Positions 1 to 11,008 of a stretch of DNA of 64,000 bases are shown in pieces (position 1 is the stretch's first letter; every line of letters begins with the position of its first letter). This DNA comes from Blattamonas nauphoetae (taxonomy: Eukaryota; Preaxostyla; Oxymonadida). The notes beneath the pieces were generated by a model that saw only the letters and a program-made list of their open reading frames with translations, was not told where the DNA came from and made no database searches. The position numbers and the translations under genes are program-made. The DNA is taken from NCBI GenBank assembly GCA_033064195.1, contig JARBJD010000074.1, positions 1 to 64,000 on the forward strand, written 5' to 3'.

Positions 1-2343
1 TCCACATGGCGAAGTCTTCTTCTTCAATTTTGGCAGTGTTGATCCAGTTCAATTTGGAATGACCTATCCCAGAAGTCCTCGAGATTCACTCAATGATGAT
101 GAGCTGCTGTCGAATGGATTGTCAAAGCGATCCAGATGTTCCTGACAATGACTGGAGACTGTTCTTCAATGTGTTGAGATAATCCCATTGTTGACCAAGG
201 CCCTCTTCATCATCCACCACTTACTAGAGAGGACAACTCAGCATCTTCCCCATTCAGGTCAATATCTTTCTTGTATTTCAAACTCAGTGTTCGCTTCATC
301 GCAAATCTAGTTTGAACAAAATTGATCCCTTCCATCATCCTCTTGTTCTGTTGTTGTTTGAGAACGCTGGATTCGCTGCCAATCAAAGCTTTTCGGTTCG
401 TCGTCTTTCTGTGGTCGCTTTCCAGTTCTTCATTTTGCGCAATTGTCTCTTCCGAGATCCTGCTCTCCGCTCCACTCTCAATGTAAGTCAACGGCGTGTG
501 ATGTTCGATTACTCCTCGTTCTTTTCATTCATCAAATCAACTTTTGTCTTTGCATGTCTCGTTTCCTTCTGCCCAAACAAAGCAGTCGCAATCGCCTACC
601 CTCAGAATCGGCGATGGAAAGAATAACGATTCCATTATTCTCCCCTTTCGAAGTCATCAAAGAGTTTTGTCAATGATAAGTCCCGAACTGATCTGTGGAA
701 CAATCGAGGGGTGGTCACTTGGATCGTACTTCCTCCCCATGATTCACACCCAAAAGACGTTTTGTGCTTCGTAAGAATGTCAAATTCATGTTGTCTTCTT
801 TTCCTCCTTGTTTTCTCTTGTTTGTGCCTCCGAGCTTTCCCTCTTCGATGTAAGCTGAATGCACTTCTTCAGTCAAATAATTCTGGCATCATTGCATAAA
901 AGCTTTCTTTGATATTTCCAATCTTCTCATCAGAATCCTCGTCCTTCAATGGCTCCCGTTTCTGATAATCTCTCTTCTGATCAATTGTTTTCTCAAATAC
1001 CATGGATAACATCCCAGAAGAATTTGGATGGATTCTTCAATCCCTCTTCCGCTTGACTTGTGGAAGGATTCCCAACACAAAATGATGGTTGGATTGAGAA
1101 TGGGAACAGATTGACAATTCAACTGACACTCGCCCGTTCTGTATTTGGAACTCCTTGAATGCAATTTCAATCGGCCGAATAAGGTGGTTCATTTGATCTG
1201 GCTTCAACTCAAGCTGAGTTTCTGTGATCATTTGATGAGTGTGGTTTTCAAGGGTGACATCAAATTGCTGTTCCAAGAAATCCAAGCATGTCGAATGGAA
1301 TCGTTGGTCTCAACAAACTCACAATTCCATTTGATTTGTTGTGTTTTGTTCTGGGTACCGCTCTCTGATTTTGGTGTGAAATCTGAAACCGGACGGAATT
1401 ACGATCAGGTCATCAAGATCGAGACTAGCGAGATGTTGGGAATGTTGTGTTCGTTTTGGAATACTATGCGAGAACAATCTGTTTGCAGTTGTCATCATGT
1501 GTCAACCACACAATCATTTGACTCACAAATCGATGGGCGGTCGTCTCCTGGGATTTTCTCACGGATAACCAACTCACATTCATCTTTCCCATCCAGATGA
1601 TCGCTACATCATCCAAACCGGAACATGTTTCCAGTGTGCTCGATCGGAAATTTGTCAGACTCAGTGGTTGTGAAGTTTGGTTGATGATTCTGATGTTGTG
1701 AATTCGAGTTAGATTTCTGATGGCTTTCCAAGATTGATTGTTGAGTATGAGCGATGAGGAAAGATGAAATTGAAGGGATGTATCACTGTGGCACGAAAAA
1801 CAATCGACGGTGTACCAGATTCTGTGATGGAATGTTTCTAGAAAGTGTGCCCGATGAAAGAGGAAGATTTGTGAGCGGCGATCCAATTTCGTGTATTCTG
1901 TGCAGAAACGGCATTTTCTGTGTTTCTTGAAAAGTACATAAATCCCACACAATCCTCTGGAAACCTGTGATGAGTATTTCTATGCCAATACGAGCAGTTT
2001 TGTGCTTTTCAGGGACTGGGATCGCAATCTGTGTTTTGTGAAAGAGTATCGTTCTTAGATGATTCATTGATGTTTACTCGTTGAAAATTTTCAGATAATC
2101 CAAATTTTGATTTTGGTGAGAGGTAGTTGATGTGAGAATGGAAATATGTTCATCAGAACTTTTGGGAAGGCGATCTGGCATGTTTTGTTCTTGAAGCACT
2201 CGAACATTAACAGTAACAGAATCTTCTCTGATACTTCCTTTCTGGGCTGTATTTGTAGGACGTGGGAACGCGAGTATTAGCGGAACAATTCTCCCACCAA
2301 TAATGGATTGCATCTCAATGGCCGCACTCCCATCCAAAATCAA
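1..2343 (-). pseudogene. Left-arm copy of uncharacterised gene X, frame-broken
   Basis: This is the mirror copy of the gene at 11632-14836, read on the minus strand and cut off by the window edge. Its reading frame falls into pieces (2343-2074, 2067-1783, 1952-1464, 1285-1037, 1170-946, 491-210) because of many small length differences from the right copy. At two places this copy is the better one: near 275-285 the stretch KRTLSLKYKKD stays in one frame where the right copy shifts, and near 1790 it reads DCFSCHSD where the right copy has one T more. I therefore cannot say whether it is a decayed gene or an intact gene read with errors. Confidence 0.5.
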
Positions 2344-2641
2344 ATAGTTTTGTCAATGTATGCAACAACGGAATTTGATAGGATATCAACGTGGATACTG
2401 GAAATATCCATTCAATAGAAAGACGAGGTTGCGAAGGGATTGATTCGCAGCACGTGTCAGTGAAATAATGTGACTGAAATTTGACCATAAAAGAAATGAA
2501 AACTGAAACAGGAAAGAAGAGATTGGATGAGAGATATCCATGATGTCGGAGGAGATGAGAATGAAATGAGGTTTGATCAATCATGGAAGAAGGATCAGTC
2601 CAATTGTAATAAATGAGACCAAATTAAGCCTGGAATCACAG

Positions 2642-2713
2642 GTCCGAGTAGTATAGTCGGTAGAATACCAGACTGTCACTCTGGTGGCCCGGGTTCGATT
2701 CCCGGCTTGGACG
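2642..2713 (+). tRNA. tRNA-Asp (anticodon GUC), left arm
   Basis: A full cloverleaf is visible. The 7-bp acceptor stem is GTCCGAG with CTTGGAC and the discriminator base is G at 2713. The anticodon stem is CCAGA/TCTGG around loop CTGTCAC, giving anticodon GTC (Asp). The T arm is CCGGG TTCGATT CCCGG. There is no intron and no encoded CCA. A run of four T follows at 2715-2718 and a second at about 2721-2724, as expected for RNA polymerase III termination. Confidence 0.95.
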
Positions 2714-3026
2714 CTTTTGCCTTTTGCACAACTTTTGCACTCCCTGCGCTCTAACTAGTCTTTTCTCACCAGATGGAACCCTCGGAATAAGATCCCACCG
2801 AGAAAATGCCAAACATTTTGTCTCACTCCAGACACCCACTATGGCAGGACTCGTCCTTTTCTTCCAATCACCAGTGCGATACTGATGTGTCTGAGGCTAT
2901 CACATCTTTTACATCTCCATTCTTTCACGCATCCTTCATTCCACATCATCTCAAATATTGTCTTATCTCTCTCCCCACTTCGTTAATTCCAAAACATCTC
3001 TCATCTTTTCCACCTATTTCGTCAAG

Positions 3027-3747
3027 ATGTTCGATTCCTGTGCCAGTAAGAGAACGAGAAAGGAGTGGGAAACGCACAGAAACAATAAATCAAGAATCAT
3101 CCACGTGTCCAGGTCAACCGTGGAGATATCAGTCATCAATGCCTCAGAACATTCTCAATCATATCCCGTATCCACCAGACTCAAGCAAATTTGATCTTCT
3201 ATCTGGACGAGAAGAGAACAGAGAACAATTGTGTGTGGCAAGACTCAGACAAATAATGCAAGAAAAGGCAACTCTAAGTCGACTGAGCAAGAATATATGG
3301 ATGGGAGTTCTAATGATTGAACGAATCTCTGTGGAAACCGTCGTCTCATCTGGAAGACAGATCTGTGTTTCGAGGTCAGCATCTTGACCAGACTTGTATA
3401 TACTTGATCCTGTAAGCAAAATGATCAACAAGAAATCCAAGGAACGTGTAGTAATCAAAACATCGCGATTCAGTCAGGCAATACCATGGATTCGGGAAGA
3501 GGTCTTGAATGAACTCCGAGAACCACAAAAGTCAAAAGTTACTAGTTGCCAACTAATGACGAAAAACCTAGTGGGGCATCCATGGGTAGCGACGAATTTT
3601 GTTGGATTTAGATCAAACCACGGCTTTGTTTTGGTTCACTTTTCTCTCGACTCTCTCAATTTTCTGATATGGATTATGGTTCTGCTCAAGACTAATAATA
3701 AAATTATGATATGCTTCATTCTCTCGAAAACTTTCAAATTCACTTGA
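3027..3747 (+). CDS. Uncharacterised small spliced gene Y, left-arm copy
   Basis: I do not recognise this protein. A reading frame of about 221 residues results if two short GT-AG introns are removed: 3105-3132 (28 nt) and 3365-3391 (27 nt). Exons would be 3027-3104, 3133-3364 and 3392-3747, and all phases agree. The product is basic and hydrophilic in its first 170 residues (for example KKSKERVVIKTSRFSQ). The last 50 residues are hydrophobic and AT-rich and may not be real coding sequence. The start is the ATG after GTCAAG. The mirror copy at 10414-11008 has a different C-terminus because of homopolymer differences. The gene sits about 310 bp from the tRNA-Asp. Confidence 0.4.
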
Positions 3748-4513
3748 CCTCCGTCGAAGTTTGAGACTCCCAAAGTTCATCATTTGTGTAATTCTCAATG
3801 AAATAATCCAAGCGTCACAAAATCGCACAGACGCAGAAACTCTCCTAAAAATCATCTTTTTCGTCTATCATACCGAAATACATCATTACTGAACTTTTTC
3901 ATTTTCAAAAACATTAAAGTTGTCTCGATCAACCCAAACATCTCACGTTTTTCCATTTTCTCTTTAATGGACGGTTTATTTCCATTGTCTCACATGGAGA
4001 CCTCTTTTGTTGTTTTCCATCCTTTCCCTGTCTTTAGAACTTGTTTTTGCAATAAAAAAGTATGCAAAAATGTGTTGATCTTAAAAGGCCATTTCATGCG
4101 CGATCAGGCTTGAAATCTATAAATTCATCTTTCTCATGTGTACTCAACAACTAAATCTTAATTCTGTAAAATTTGATTTTTTTCCACGCTCATATATAAT
4201 TTGCATCATTTCATTGAGAATTACACATTTTTCCAGGAATACTCGGAAATCCAAGTTGAAATAATCAATCAGTGAAACGAATTATAACACTCAATCTCAA
4301 ACGAAATTGAAAATTTCAAGTCAAATTGGTCGATATTGATGTCACGTGTTCGTTTTTTCTAGTTTGAACACTTCGGAAAACTTTACGAAGATTATTTTCT
4401 CTGATTAAGAATTCATTTATCCGAGACATATCCGAACAAATTATTCTGTGTAGATACTTAAATATTGCTTCTACTTCAAATTTCGATCTTGAAGGTTTTT
4501 CATCTCAATAAAT
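3748..4513. other. AT-rich non-coding stretch, left arm, with a short TIR element
   Basis: No coding gene can be supported here. The stretch contains the short TIR element described at 3785-4227 and then about 290 bp of AT-rich sequence with many T and A runs. Open frames in the mirror copy (for example 168 codons on the minus strand at 10263-9757) are low in complexity and are not kept open in this copy, so I treat them as chance frames. Confidence 0.6.
3785..4227. repeat. Small TIR element (about 443 bp), left arm
   Basis: TGTGTAATTCTCAATGAAAT at 3785-3804 returns as its reverse complement at 4208-4227, and the match extends imperfectly inward to about 27 bp. The interior is AT-rich with no credible coding frame. 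Flanks do not give a clear target duplication, so assignment as a MITE-like element is weak; it could be two chance copies of a shorter repeat. Confidence 0.35.
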
Positions 4514-5193
4514 GGGGGGCAATCACTCGTCACGTGGTGAACGTATTCTGATTGGATATTCTCCACCATTTCACTCATAACATTGTTGTAAAAATACCCA
4601 TTTTGTGAAATGAAGCTTTGGGAGTGAGAAAACGAACCACATTCTTTTTTTGTTGTTGTCAGAATTCATCGAACATGCCTTTACAATTCATTTATACTTG
4701 CACCAGAAGAAGGAAAAGTATATGTTCAATTGATAAGAGCGAGTGTGTTTCCATTCTACAACTTATTCGGTTTTATTTTTGAGTCTTCCCTATCAAGTGT
4801 CAATTCGAACTTCAATTCAGTTTTTGACTCAAATGTCAAATCAATATTGTCTTTAAAAGCTCTGTACAGAAGAAAGGTGAATTGAGGAATGTCCGGATAT
4901 CGATGAATGAAAGAAAGCAAATATTCACAAATAAATCCGAATAAGTTGTAGAATGGAAACACACTCGCTCTTATCAATTGAACATATACTTTTCCTTCTT
5001 CTGGTGCAAGTATAAATGAATTGTAAAGGCATGTTCGATGAATTCTGACAACAACAAAAAAAGAATGTGGTTCGTTTTCTCACTCCCAAAGCTTCATTTC
5101 ACAAAATGGGTATTTTTACAACAATGTTATGAGTGAAATGGTGGAGAATATCCAATCAGAATACGTTCACCACGTGACGAGTGATTGCCCCCC
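4514..5193. mobile_element. Foldback element with ~257-bp terminal inverted repeats, left arm
   Basis: The element starts GGGGGGCAATCACTCG and ends with the reverse complement. The two TIRs, 4514-4770 and 4937-5193, match nearly base for base and enclose a core of about 166 bp. It is flanked by AAAT on both sides (4510-4513 and 5194-5197), which reads as a 4-bp target-site duplication. No transposase frame fits in 680 bp; a 73-codon open frame spans one TIR and the core and is probably chance. It looks like a non-autonomous DNA transposon of unknown superfamily. The TIR contains a CACGTG palindrome near each end. Confidence 0.75.
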
Positions 5194-5197
5194 AAAT

Positions 5198-5568
5198 ATC
5201 CTGCAATAATGTGTCGGAATATTCGATATCTTTCAAAAGTTCGAGGGCCTCAATCTGAACTTGAAACCAGAACCTTTAGTCTGAGTTCTATCCCACATCA
5301 CGAAGATGATATCGAATCATCTCAAGAAATCAATCAGAGAGACTTTTATATTCAATTCTTGAACTAGTGAATTGTTTGGACTCGACTTTGTGGAGTCGAA
5401 CTTATTTTGAATCAAAAAATTCAACCCAAATGAGCGAGAATCTTTCCTATCAGATCGTGTGCCTCTTTTTCCAAGATTGTCACATCTCTTTCTTACTTCC
5501 TCTCTTCATCTTTCTTTATCAGTCTTTCCACTGTTCTTATAGTAGTGTAAATACTCCGAACTTTTTTA
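5198..5568. other. Stretch without a supported gene, left arm
   Basis: The sequence lies between the foldback element and the TTAA-bounded element. It contains two open frames of 60 and 74 codons (5185-5367 and 5367-5591) that abut and run into the neighbouring elements. Neither resembles a known protein. I see no RNA gene or promoter signal. Confidence 0.5.
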
Positions 5569-6163
5569 TTAACCTGGGTAAAGGGGATTGAATAATAAAT
5601 ATCATAAATGTGAATTCCAGAAAAAAAGGTTCCTCGCCAAAATGCCTGTATCAGGAGAAAACCTCAAAAAACTACGGAAGGAAGCAATGCACACTTTTTT
5701 TGAACTTTTTGTTTTCATTTCTCTACAACCAGCCATCCGTTTTAAACCAAACAAATGTCATTTGAATCGCGAAGAGCTCGAAAAAAGATGTTTATTAAAA
5801 AATAGTTTGTTTCTGAGAGGGTTGTCGAGAAAATATGAGTTTTTTTAAATCTCTCCAGGTACCCAGCTTTTTTTTCAATTTTTTTCACAGTTCGAATCTT
5901 CAAAAAAAGTACCTGGAAGAAAAACCATAACAATTGACTGTCTGGTTGTTGAGATATTGCCAAAACACATTTTCTACAGCAGCCAAAAGAATGTATTTTG
6001 GAGTTTTCTCAGCATGTGGTCGGAGACTTTTTTCATTTTTTTCTTCGTTGGACCATATCCCTCAATTTCTGTGAAAAGCACGATATATGGTGGGTTAATG
6101 AATTTCGGCGCCTTTCTGACGGCACTATGATATCTATCTTTTAACCCCCATGTCCCAGGTTAA
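5569..6163. mobile_element. TTAA-bounded MITE-like element, 595 bp, left arm
   Basis: The ends are TTAACCTGGG (5569-5578) and CCCAGGTTAA (6154-6163), so an inverted repeat starts directly at a TTAA on each side. Just inside the repeat are G-rich and C-rich tracts (AAAGGGG, CCCCCATG). TTAA ends with CC-starting repeats are typical of piggyBac-like elements; a TA duplication with a TTAACC repeat would also fit. No transposase is present, so it would be non-autonomous. The mirror copy at 7864-8458 has exactly the same length. Confidence 0.6.
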
Positions 6164-6535
6164 TAAAAAATCAGGTTAAAGAAACCTCTATTCCATACGT
6201 GATTCCGCATGGCTACGAGTTTTTCTGAGGCTGGTGAAGTGGGGAAATACAAAATTAACTGAAGAAGTTATTGATTTTCTCTATTTAATTTATTCTTCTT
6301 CCTCAATTATTCGTTCTGTTGTATTCTTTTCGTTCCCTTCCTTCCTTCTCCTCTATTGTATCTCCGATAACAGCTACTCTAGTCTTTCTGGGTTTCCTGG
6401 GTGAAAGGAGATGAGAGGAGATTGTTGAATGAGTTTGGGAGTTGAAAATGAAGATGGCTAAGTGAAGTGAGTGGTAGCTGTGGCTGTCTTTCAGAAGGTC
6501 CGGTTGAGACCTTACCATTTGGCTTTTCTCCTTCT
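6164..6535. other. Innermost left-arm sequence next to the palindrome centre
   Basis: No gene is supported. The stretch is pyrimidine-rich on the plus strand (CCTTCCTTCCTTCTCC) and holds overlapping short open frames on both strands that are shadows of one another. It ends at the symmetry break at 6535/6536, where single-copy RT-bearing sequence begins. Confidence 0.55.
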
Positions 6536-7491
6536 CCACCACTTCGCAACGATAAATGAGACACTCAGAAAAGAGGAATGGAATGCAGAAGAGAGGAAAC
6601 AGACGGAAACGATAGTAACAGAACGGGAGAGAACAAAGTGGGAAGGGCTGATTGGAAGGGGGAAAACAGGGTCAGTGACGAAAGAGATTGAGAGAAGATC
6701 GACGGAGAGTCTGACTCTCAGAAGAAGAAGTGAGGAGGGAGATCGGTAGATTGCACAACGACACTGACGGGAAGGAACTACAGATTCAGCAGCAGACGAT
6801 AAGGAATACAGACCGCCAGAGGAGGGGAACAAGCGATCAAGAGATTCAATTCCAATTCAACACCATCATTCGATGGGATTTCGACAGAGCTCATTAAACG
6901 GCTCTGTTCACGGAACAGAAACCTCTCATCTCACCTCATCAACACCATTCAACTCTGTCTTCAAAAAAGTTTTCTGCCCCAAGCCTGGTGTGTTTGTCGA
7001 GTTGTCCTAATTCAGAAGGCGAATGGGAAACTCAGACCAATCGCCGTTCAGCACACACTTCGAAAAGCAATGGCCCGAGTCCTGCTTGTCAGAAACAAGA
7101 AATGGTTTGAGTTGAGGACAGCGGAGAGACAGAAGGGAGTGAACACGCCTTTCGGAAGGAACATGATCATAAACAGAGTTGATGAGAGACTAGATATGGC
7201 GATTCCAGAAAACGAGGATGTGTACATCGCTGCTCTCGACCTCAGCAACGCTTACCAGAATGTGAAGAGACAGCTCCTCCTCAACAAGATCGTGGAAGAC
7301 CCAAGTCATGACCCAGAACTCGCACACTTTCTGAAACTATCCTTTGAACAGGAAACGCTTGTACTGGACATGAATGGGCAGACTTCAGTCATCCCAAACA
7401 CAAGAGGTGTGTAATAAGACTGCCCACTGTCCGATTTATTATTCGGATTGGATCTGACAGAGTGAATGGAGAGAGCGAAGAATGAGCTGAA
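6536..7491. other. Single-copy centre (spacer) of the palindrome
   Basis: These 956 bp are the only part of 1-14100 not present twice. Most of it is the truncated RT and sequence leading into it. The first 260 bp contain a purine-rich, charged open frame (to 6749) in a different frame from the RT, which may be further upstream RT-element sequence. After 7413 about 75 bp separate the RT from the right arm. Confidence 0.85.
6803..7413 (+). mobile_element. Truncated reverse transcriptase, non-LTR (LINE)-like, in the palindrome centre
   Basis: An open frame across 6803-7413 carries reverse transcriptase motifs in the usual order. The finger motif FDGISTELIKRL lies at about 6869-6904; a conserved block with LIQKANGKLRPIAV and LRKAMARVL lies at about 6995-7085; palm motif A, ALDLSNAY with the first catalytic Asp, lies at about 7230-7254; and the beginning of motif B, NTRGV, lies at the end. 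The frame stops there, so the YxDD active site, the thumb and any endonuclease are missing. The style of the LRPIAV block points to non-LTR retrotransposons rather than LTR elements, though the clade cannot be named. It lies in the 956-bp single-copy centre and touches neither arm. Confidence 0.75.
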
Positions 7492-7863
7492 AGAAGGAGA
7501 AAAGCCAAATGGTAAGGTCTCAACCGGACCTTCTGAAAGACAGCCACAGCTACCACTCACTTCACTTAGCCATCTTCATTTTCAACTCCCAAACTCATTC
7601 AACAATCTCCTCTCATCTCCTTTCACCCAGGAAACCCAGAAAGACTAGAGTAGCTGTTATCGGAGATACAATAGAGGAGAAGGAAGGAAGGGAACGAAAA
7701 GAATACAACAGAACGAATAATTGAGGAAGAAGAATAAATTAAATAGAGAAAATCAATAACTTCTTCAGTTAATTTTGTATTTCCCCACTTCACCAGCCTC
7801 AGAAAAACTCGTAGCCATGCGGAATCACGTATGGAATAGAGGTTTCTTTAACCTGATTTTTTA
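7492..7863. other. Innermost right-arm sequence, no gene
   Basis: Mirror of 6164-6535 and almost identical to it. Short open frames are shared with the left arm and show no protein family. It lies between the palindrome centre and the TTAA-bounded element. Confidence 0.55.
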
Positions 7864-8458
7864 TTAACCTGGGACATGGGGGTTAAAAGATAGATATCAT
7901 AGTGCCGTCAGAAAGGCGCCGAAATTCATTAACCCACCATATATCGTGCTTTTCACAGAAATTGAGGGATATGGTCCAACGAAGAAAAAAATGAAAAAAG
8001 TCTCCGACCACATGCTGAGAAAACTCCAAAATACATTCTTTTGGCTGCTGTAGAAAATGTGTTTTGGCAATATCTCAACAACCAGACAGTCAATTGTTAT
8101 GGTTTTTCTTCCAGGTACTTTTTTTGAAGATTCGAACTGTGAAAAAAATTGAAAAAAAAGCTGGGTACCTGGAGAGATTTAAAAAAACTCATATTTTCTC
8201 GACAACCCTCTCAGAAACAAACTATTTTTTAATAAACATCTTTTTTCGAGCTCTTCGCGATTCAAATGACATTTGTTTGGTTTAAAACGGATGGCTGGTT
8301 GTAGAGAAATGAAAACAAAAAGTTCAAAAAAAGTGTGCATTGCTTCCTTCCGTAGTTTTTTGAGGTTTTCTCCTGATACAGGCATTTTGGCGAGGAACCT
8401 TTTTTTCTGGAATTCACATTTATGATATTTATTATTCAATCCCCTTTACCCAGGTTAA
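7864..8458. mobile_element. TTAA-bounded MITE-like element, 595 bp, right arm
   Basis: Mirror copy of 5569-6163 with the same length. The ends TTAACCTGGG and CCCAGGTTAA are intact. Frames of 73 and 86 codons inside it are identical between the two arms, which shows that the inner arms are nearly error-free copies rather than that the frames are genes. Confidence 0.6.
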
Positions 8459-8828
8459 TAAAAAAGTTCGGAGTATTTACACTACTATAAGAACAGTGGA
8501 AAGACTGATAAAGAAAGATGAAGAGAGGAAGTAAGAAAGAGATGTGACAATCTTGGAAAAAGAGGCACACGATCTGATAGGAAAGATTCTCGCTCATTTG
8601 GGTTGAATTTTTTGATTCAAAATAAGTTCGACTCCACAAAGTCGAGTCCAAACAATTCACTAGTTCAAGAATTGAATATAAAAGTCTCTCTGATTGATTT
8701 CTTGAGATGATTCGATATCATCTTCGTGATGTGGGATAGAACTCAGACTAAAGGTTCTGGTTTCAAGTTCAGATTGAGGCCCTCGAACTTTGAAAGATAT
8801 CGAATATTCCGACACATTATTGCAGGAT
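8459..8828. other. Stretch without a supported gene, right arm
   Basis: Mirror of 5198-5568. It holds open frames shared with the left arm but nothing recognisable, and no RNA gene. Confidence 0.5.
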
Positions 8829-8832
8829 ATTT

Positions 8833-9507
8833 GGGGCAATCACTCGTCACGTGGTGAACGTATTCTGATTGGATATTCTCCACCATTTCACTCATAACAT
8901 TGTTGTAAAATACCCATTTTGTGAAATGAAGCTTTGGGAGTGAGAAAACGAACCACATTCTTTTTGTTGTTGTCAGAATTCATCGAACATGCCTTTACAA
9001 TTCATTTATACTTGCACCAGAAGAAGGAAAAGTATATGTTCAATTGATAAGAGCGAGTGTGTTTCCATTCTACAACTTATTCGGATTTATTTGTGAATAT
9101 TTGCTTTCTTTCATTCATCGATATCCGGACATTCCTCAATTCACCTTTCTTCTGTACAGAGCTTTTAAAGACAATATTGATTTGACATTTGAGTCAAAAA
9201 CTGAATTGAAGTTCGAATTGACACTTGATAGGGAAGACTCAAAAATAAAACCGAATAAGTTGTAGAATGGAAACACACTCGCTCTTATCAATTGAACATA
9301 TACTTTTCCTTCTTCTGGTGCAAGTATAAATGAATTGTAAAGGCATGTTCGATGAATTCTGACAACAACAAAAAAAGAATGTGGTTCGTTTTCTCACTCC
9401 CAAAGCTTCATTTCACAAAATGGGTATTTTTACAACAATGTTATGAGTGAAATGGTGGAGAATATCCAATCAGAATACGTTCACCACGTGACGAGTGATT
9501 GCCCCCC
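8833..9507. mobile_element. Foldback element with long TIRs, right arm
   Basis: Mirror of 4514-5193, 675 bp here. The left terminus has four G instead of six, and two further homopolymers are shorter. The 4-bp flanks ATTT (8829-8832 and 9508-9511) match the AAAT flanks of the other arm read in reverse, so the target duplication is kept. This indicates that the insertion predates the mirror duplication. Confidence 0.75.
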
Positions 9508-9511
9508 ATTT

Positions 9512-10413
9512 ATTGAGATGAAAAACCTTCAAGATCGAAATTTGAAGTAGAAGCAATATTTAAGTATCTACACAGAATAATTTGTTCGGATATGTCTCGG
9601 ATAAATGAATTCTTAATCAGAGAAAATAATCTTCGTAAAGTTTTCCGAAGTGTTCAAACTAGAAAAAACGAACACGTGACATCAATATCGACCAATTTGA
9701 CTTGAAATTTTCAATTTCGTTTGAGATTGAGTGTTATAATTCGTTTCACTGATTGATTATTTCAACTTGGATTTCCGAGTATTCCTGGAAAAATGTGTAA
9801 TTCTCAATGAAATGATGCAAATTATATATGAGCGTGGAAAAAAATCAAATTTTACAGAATTAAGATTTAGTTGTTGAGTACACATGAGAAAGATGAATTT
9901 ATAGATTTCAAGCCTGATCGCGCATGAAATGGCCTTTTTAAGATCAACACATTTTTGCATACTTTTTATTGCAAAACAAGTTCTAAGACAGGGAAAGGAT
10001 GGAAAACAACAAAAAGAGGTCTCCATGTGAGACAATGGAAATAAACCGTCCATTAAAGAGAAAAATGGAAAAACGTGAGATGTTTGGGTTGATCGAGACA
10101 ACTTTAATGTTTTTGAAAATGAAAAAAGTTCAGTAATGATGTATTTCGGTATGATAGACGAAAAAAGATGATTTTTTAGGAGAGTTTCTGCGTCTGTGCG
10201 ATTTTGTGACGCTTGGATTATTTCATTGAGAATTACACAAATGATGAACTTTGGGAGTCTCAAACTTCGACGGAGGTCAAGTGAATTTGAAAGTTTTCGA
10301 GAGAATGAAGCATATCATAATTTTATTATTAGTCTTGAGCAGAACCATAATCCATATCAGAAAATTGAGAGAGTCGAGAGAAAAGTGAACCAAAAACAAA
10401 GCCGTGGTTTGAT
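9512..10413. other. AT-rich non-coding stretch, right arm, with a short TIR element
   Basis: Mirror of 3600-4509. It includes the second copy of the small TIR element (about 9800-10240), recognised by CTCAATGAAATGATGCAAAT at its inner repeat. A 168-codon frame on the minus strand at 10263-9757 spans most of it but is low-complexity and is not open in the left arm. Confidence 0.5.
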
Positions 10414-11008
10414 CTAAATCCAACAAAATTCGTCGCTACCCATGGATGCCCCACTAGGTTTTTTCGTCATTAGTTGGCAACTAGTAACTTTTTGACTTTT
10501 TGTGGTTCTCCGGAGTTCATTCAAGACCTCTTCCCGAATCCATGGTATTGCCTGACTGAATCGCGATGTTTTGATTACTACACGTTCCTTGGATTTCTTG
10601 TTGATCATTTTGCTTACAGGATCAAGTATATACAAGTCTGGTCAAGATGCTGACCTCGAAACACAGATCTGTCTTCTTCCAGATGAGACGACGGTTTCCA
10701 CAGAGATTCGTTCAATCATTAGGAACTCCCATCCATATATTCTTGCTCAGTCGACTTAGAGTTGCCTTTTCTTGCATTATTTGTCTGAGTCTTGCCACAC
10801 ACAATTGTTCTCTGTTCTCTTCTTTCGTCCAGATAGAAGATCAAATTTGCTTGAGTCTGGTGGATACGGGATATGATTGAGAATGTTCTGAGGCATTGAT
10901 GACTGATATCTCCACGGTTGACCTGGACACGTGGATGATTCTTGATTTATTGTTTCTGTGCGTTTCCCACTCCTTTCTCGTTCTCTTACTGGCACAGGAA
11001 TCGAACAT
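10414..11008 (-). CDS. Uncharacterised small spliced gene Y, right-arm copy
   Basis: Mirror of 3027-3747. The same start codon (11008-11006) and the same two short introns can be placed. The C-terminal end differs: extra bases in a G pair and three A runs around 10450-10515 move the frame, and the product ends with DEFCWI at 10414. The central part (SKERVVIKTSRFSQAIPW) is identical between the arms. Function unknown. The conflict over the C-terminus means only the first 170 or so residues should be trusted. Confidence 0.4.

Larger units (their letters stand above)
1..6535 (+). repeat. Left arm of a ~6.5-kb inverted repeat (palindrome)
   Basis: The whole stretch is the reverse complement of 7492 to about 14100. 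Base 6535 pairs with 7492 and base 1 pairs with about 14100, so the arm probably runs on beyond the left edge of the window. Inner parts (about 5200-6535) are nearly identical between arms; outer parts carry more differences, mostly one-base changes in homopolymer runs. The arm carries copies of gene X, a tRNA-Asp, gene Y and three TIR-bearing elements. It may be a real palindrome or an assembly fold-back at a contig end; the sequence alone cannot separate these. Confidence 0.95.

Noticed and set aside
6803-7413. RT fragment as part of an LTR retroelement
   Set aside because: The motif block before the palm domain is of non-LTR style; no LTRs, integrase or protease sequence is nearby.
9757-10263. 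168-codon minus-strand frame in the right arm
   Set aside because: It is AT-rich, shows no family resemblance and is not preserved in the left-arm copy; it spans the small TIR element.
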